The notes below the pieces were generated by a model, which made no database searches, was not told the DNA's origin, and saw only the letters and a list, made by a program, of their open reading frames with translations. From CAYGXH01 sp964354485 (GTDB lineage: Bacteria; Bacteroidota; Ignavibacteria; UBA10030; SZUA-254), in contig CAYGZY010000017.1 in NCBI GenBank assembly GCA_964354485.1, forward strand, positions 1 to 8,277: a DNA stretch of 8,277 nt, given 5' to 3'. Shown in pieces: positions 5,078-8,277 of this stretch (its first letter is position 1; each line of letters opens with the position of its first letter). Both the position numbers and the translations under genes were made by a program.

Positions 5078-7031
5078 AAGCGCCTGCTTCTTCCATGACA
5101 GTGGATTGGTGAATTGCGGAGTTAAAAAGTTCTTCTGCAACTTCAGTGATGCCGGGTGCATCGAGCTTCAGCATCGAATGGAGTTGCGGTATCGTTCCGT
5201 GTTCGATGAAATGATCGGGAATCCCATGGCGCTTGATATGTATCGTGTTATAGCCACGGGAAGTAATAAATTCAGTGACGGCGCTGCCAAAACCGCCAAC
5301 AATGGAGTGATCCTCGACCGTGAGAATGTGACGGAAGCGGTCACAGATGCTCAACAGTAATTTTTCATCGAGCGGTTTAACAAATCTCATATTGACGACT
5401 TCCGCGTTAATCCCTTTTTTAACGAGTTCATCGGCGGCTTTCAGAGAAGGATATACCATATTTCCGATGGCGAGTATGGCAATATCTTTCCCCGAACGCA
5501 TTATTTCCGCTTCACCTATCGTCATTGTCTTATATTCCTCACTCCTTTTGACTCCGACACCGTTACTCCGCGGAAATCGCAGAGCCACGGGACCCGCTAC
5601 ATTCTTCACGGCAGTGTAGAACATATGTCTCAGTTCTTCTTCATCCTTCGGCGACATGATCACGATGTCCGGAATGACACGGAGGAACGTCAGATCGAGG
5701 ACACCGTGGTGGGTGGGTCCGTCCGAACCGACGAGTCCGCCGCGGTCGATGCAGAATATGACATGCAGTTTCTGCAGAGCTACATCGTGTACTATCTGGT
5801 CAAAAGCCCGCTGGAGGAATGTTGAATAAATGGCGACAACAGGTAAATACCCCGTTGATGCCAGACCGGCGGCGAAAGTTACAGCGTGCTGTTCTGCAAT
5901 GCCAACATCGAAGAACCGATCCGGGATTTCCTTCTGCAGTTTATCCAGGCCAGTACCTTCTGGCATTGCCGCTGTAATACCGATGATTTTCCGGTTCTCC
6001 TTTGCCAGATGCACGAGCGTTTCTCCGAATACCTCCGTGTAGGTTGGTATTCCTCCCTCCTTCTTCGCCGAGAGTCCGGTTACTTTATCGAACGGTGTGA
6101 CACCGTGGAGGGCCTGCTGATCCTCCTCCGCAGGTTTGTATCCCTTGCCCTTTCGCGTAATAATATGAACGAGGATGGGACCTGAAAAATCTTTAATTTC
6201 TGTAAATATCTTTACAAGCTGGTTAATATTGTGGCCGTTGATCGGTCCGAAGTACCGAAAACCCAAAGCTTCGAAGAGAATACCCGGTGTGACAACGACT
6301 TTAATTCCCTCTTCAACACGTGAGGCAAGCCGTCGAATCCTATCACCCAGTGTATCAAGCTTCCCGGTCAGATCCCATACATTTGCTTTAAATCTGTTGT
6401 AGGATGGATTCGCGATGAGTTCCGTGAAATAATTTGACACTGCCCATGCATTTGGTCCTATGGACATGTTGTTATCGTTGAGCACGACGATGAGGTTACG
6501 TTTCTGTAAGCCCGCATTATTCATTGCTTCGTATGCCATGCCGCCTGTCATTGCTCCGTCGCCCACGACCGCAACGACACGGTACTTCGCTCCGGCGAGA
6601 TCCCGCGCTGTGGCGATTCCGAGAGCTGCTGATATTGCCGTGCTCGCGTGACCTGCGCCAAATGTATCGTACTCGCTCTCCGTACGCTTGAGAAAGCCGC
6701 TTATGCCTCCAAGCTGACGGAGAGTGTGAAAAACTTGTTTACGACCGGTTATAACTTTGTGCGGGTATGCCTGATGCCCCACATCCCAGACAAGCTTGTC
6801 AACAGGCGTATTGAATACATAGTGGAGGGCAACCGCAAGTTCCACGGCTCCGAGACCCGCTCCGAGGTGACCGCCGGTATGGGATATGGTATCGACGATG
6901 AACTCTCGGATTTCATCGCATAGATTCTTCAACTCTGGCACCTTCAATTTGCGAAGGTCTTCCGGTATGTTTACTTGTGAGAGGATTGGATATAATCCCC
7001 CCTCCTTATTTTCACTGTTCATCGATTCCAT
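5049..7031 (-). CDS. dxs: 1-deoxy-D-xylulose-5-phosphate synthase
   Basis: A thiamine-diphosphate enzyme that condenses pyruvate and glyceraldehyde 3-phosphate to DXP. This is the entry step of the MEP isoprenoid pathway and supplies thiamine and pyridoxal synthesis. The three transketolase-like parts are present in the 660 residues. The first has HTGGHLGAGLGAVELAVALH (51-70), WDVGHQAYPHKV (82-93) and the ThDP/Mg motif GDGAMTGG (157-164) with NDNNMSIGPN (185-194). The pyrimidine-binding part has DVGIAEQHAVTFAAGLA (375-391; likely catalytic Glu380), DRGGLVGSDGPTHHG (429-443) and ALRFPRSN (483-490). The C-terminal part has EDHSIVGGFG (573-582). The protein is about 40 residues longer than the E. 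coli enzyme, with extra residues at both ends. The start is uncertain: ATG at 7031 (20-nt overlap with xseB) or at 7022 (11-nt overlap); neither has a strong SD. Confidence 0.96.
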   Translation of the reverse strand: MESMNSENKEGGLYPILSQVNIPEDLRKLKVPELKNLCDEIREFIVDTISHTGGHLGAGLGAVELAVALHYVFNTPVDKLVWDVGHQAYPHKVITGRKQVFHTLRQLGGISGFLKRTESEYDTFGAGHASTAISAALGIATARDLAGAKYRVVAVVGDGAMTGGMAYEAMNNAGLQKRNLIVVLNDNNMSIGPNAWAVSNYFTELIANPSYNRFKANVWDLTGKLDTLGDRIRRLASRVEEGIKVVVTPGILFEALGFRYFGPINGHNINQLVKIFTEIKDFSGPILVHIITRKGKGYKPAEEDQQALHGVTPFDKVTGLSAKKEGGIPTYTEVFGETLVHLAKENRKIIGITAAMPEGTGLDKLQKEIPDRFFDVGIAEQHAVTFAAGLASTGYLPVVAIYSTFLQRAFDQIVHDVALQKLHVIFCIDRGGLVGSDGPTHHGVLDLTFLRVIPDIVIMSPKDEEELRHMFYTAVKNVAGPVALRFPRSNGVGVKRSEEYKTMTIGEAEIMRSGKDIAILAIGNMVYPSLKAADELVKKGINAEVVNMRFVKPLDEKLLLSICDRFRHILTVEDHSIVGGFGSAVTEFITSRGYNTIHIKRHGIPDHFIEHGTIPQLHSMLKLDAPGITEVAEELFNSAIHQSTVMEEAGAYGRNSSEKT

Positions 7032-7254
7032 CGGAGAGCTTTAAAGTTCCATCCATATCTTTGCGGATTTGTTTCAATTTTAATTCAGCCTGTGACAGCT
7101 TCTCCATGCACTGTTTTGAAATAATCATACCCTCTTCGTATAAATTCATTGCATCGTCGAGAGATACCTCGCCGCTTTCAAGTTTCTCAACGATATCATC
7201 AAGTCGCTGCATAGAGGCTTCTAAAGACCACCCCGCATTCTTGGTTTTTTTCAT
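7012..7254 (-). CDS. xseB: Exodeoxyribonuclease VII small subunit
   Basis: The small helical subunit binds the coiled-coil region of XseA in the exonuclease VII complex, which degrades single-stranded DNA to acid-soluble oligonucleotides in repair and recombination. The 80-residue product is typical in length. It shows the family pattern: SLEASMQRLDDIVEKLESGE (10-29), then VSLDDAMNLYEEGMIISKQC (30-49), then a lysine/leucine heptad-like helix AELKLKQI (56-63). The ATG overlaps the xseA stop as ATGA, so the two are coupled and made in proportion. The 3' end overlaps dxs. Confidence 0.95.
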   Translation of the reverse strand: MKKTKNAGWSLEASMQRLDDIVEKLESGEVSLDDAMNLYEEGMIISKQCMEKLSQAELKLKQIRKDMDGTLKLSDGIDEQ

Positions 7255-8277
7255 GAGCCGCCCTTCTTGATTTCCGCAGACGCATCTCCGTCGTGAAAAT
7301 GAAGACTGACATTGTCCCTTGGTTGTAGCTTTTTTACACGATCTACAACAACACCGTTACGGTAAACTATGGCGTATCCCCTTTTTAAAACAGCTGCAGG
7401 ATTCAGAGAGATAATTCTATGATGAAGCGAACTATACTGTTCCTGCTTGATGGATATCGTGTGAGACACTATTTGCTGGAGGGATCTCTGAAGATCGTCC
7501 AATCGTTGATTGTGCTGCTGCAACATGTTTTTGGGACGATTAAAAACGTAACTGACGAGCAATGATGAGATACGCTGCTTTTGTGACTTAATTAAATTCT
7601 CAACTAACCGTTCATTATTATAGCAAAAATTACGAATATATTCAATCACTCCCCGCCGGTCGGGGACTATCAGTTCCGCGGCAGCCGAGGGTGTCGGGGC
7701 ACGGAAATCTGCAACGAAGTCGGCAATCGTGTAATCAATTTCATGACCCACCGCACTCACAACGGGGATTTTAGAGTTGTAGATCGCTCTTGCAACAATT
7801 TCCTCATTAAACGCCCAGAGATCCTCCAGAGAACCGCCCCCTCTCCCCACGATCATTAGTTCAATATCACCGAATGTATTGAAATCGTTGATCGCCTGGA
7901 CGATTTCCTCAGCCGCCCCCTCTCCCTGAACTTTAACCGGGTAGAGCAGGACATCCAGGCACGGGAATCTGCGTGTAAGAATATTGATAATATCATGTAT
8001 GGCCGCTCCGGTGGGTGATGTCACGATGCCAATGCGCCTGGGATACTTCGGAAGCTGCTTTTTGTGCCGTGGATCGAACAATCCCTCCGCATCCAGCTTC
8101 TGTTTGAGTCTTTCGAATGCGAGCTGTAACTCACCAATCCCTCTCGGCATTAGCTCAACTATGTCGATTTGATACTGCCCGCGCACCTCGTACACGGTAA
8201 CATTTCCGCGCGCGATGACGTTCATCCCGTCCTGTGGAGTGAAAAAGAGTGATGCGGCTCTGCTCCTCCACATGACA
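7251..8277 (-). CDS. xseA: Exodeoxyribonuclease VII large subunit, 5' end missing (window edge)
   Basis: The catalytic subunit of exonuclease VII. About 341 residues are visible, and the reading frame continues past base 8277 with a Val codon before the first visible Met. That Met is therefore internal, and most of the N-terminal OB-fold (roughly 70-90 residues by family length) is outside the window. Counting from that Met, the end of the OB domain is DGMNVIARGNVTVYEVRGQY (15-34). The catalytic domain has RRIGIVTSPTGAAIHDI (79-95), VKVQGEGAAEEI (113-124), IVGRGGGSLEDLWAFNEE (141-158) and VVSAVGHEIDYTIADFVAD (171-189), then RAPTPSAAAEL (191-201). Long coiled-coil helices follow, and the conserved terminal segment NPAAVLKRGYAIVY lies near the end. 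It stops in an ATGA overlap with xseB. Confidence 0.96.
   Translation of the reverse strand, partial: VMWRSRAASLFFTPQDGMNVIARGNVTVYEVRGQYQIDIVELMPRGIGELQLAFERLKQKLDAEGLFDPRHKKQLPKYPRRIGIVTSPTGAAIHDIINILTRRFPCLDVLLYPVKVQGEGAAEEIVQAINDFNTFGDIELMIVGRGGGSLEDLWAFNEEIVARAIYNSKIPVVSAVGHEIDYTIADFVADFRAPTPSAAAELIVPDRRGVIEYIRNFCYNNERLVENLIKSQKQRISSLLVSYVFNRPKNMLQQHNQRLDDLQRSLQQIVSHTISIKQEQYSSLHHRIISLNPAAVLKRGYAIVYRNGVVVDRVKKLQPRDNVSLHFHDGDASAEIKKGGS

Noticed and set aside
6997..7007. Strong SD-like AAGGAGGGGGG inside the 5' end of dxs
   Set aside because: No ATG, GTG or TTG follows at usable spacing in the dxs frame; the nearby ATT and ATA are out of frame. It encodes the Lys-Glu-Gly-Gly stretch and is probably coincidental.

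Overview
The window is a densely packed bacterial chromosome segment. All nine recognisable genes lie on the minus strand, so transcription runs from position 8277 towards position 1. In that order they are xseA (5' end cut by the window edge), xseB, dxs, a Gfo/Idh/MocA-type dehydrogenase, a SAM hydrolase (SAM hydroxide adenosyltransferase, DUF62), ribD, ribE (riboflavin synthase alpha chain), an unrecognised 255-residue protein, and secG. Only bases 1-331, downstream of secG, form a long non-coding stretch.

Organism: a bacterium using the MEP isoprenoid pathway, a bacterial Sec translocon and exonuclease VII, with moderate GC content and Shine-Dalgarno-like sites before several genes. The style of the SecG, RibD and dehydrogenase proteins suggests the Bacteroidota/Chlorobiota (FCB) group, perhaps an Ignavibacteria-like lineage. 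This is an impression from protein style, not a demonstrated placement: there is no rRNA or other phylogenetic marker here.

Layout: the first eight genes in transcription order are joined by overlaps or very short gaps. There are ATGA overlaps of 4 nt at xseA/xseB and hydrolase/ribD. xseB/dxs overlap by about 20 nt and dxs/dehydrogenase by about 29 nt. Dehydrogenase/hydrolase share one base (TAATG), ribD/ribE are 17 nt apart, and ribE/hypothetical are 2 nt apart. This geometry implies one polycistronic, translationally coupled message. secG follows after an AT-rich 61-nt gap and may be read through or have its own weak promoter. No promoter for the main operon is visible, so it must lie beyond position 8277.

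The functions are mixed housekeeping: DNA repair and degradation (exonuclease VII), isoprenoid and thiamine/pyridoxal precursor synthesis (Dxs), SAM turnover, two steps of riboflavin synthesis, and protein export (SecG). The dehydrogenase and the 255-residue protein have no assigned substrate or role.

Bases 1-331 carry a cluster of short related palindromes (AACCTCC-N-GGAGGTT type) just after secG. They are probably terminator-like hairpins or a dispersed intergenic repeat. Bases 1-9 and 195-203 also form a 9-bp exact inverted repeat that could be the edge of a small mobile-element relic. I see no convincing new defence or mobile system. The most interesting items are the hypothetical gene, the palindrome cluster, and a dehydrogenase with Ala at the position of the usual catalytic His.
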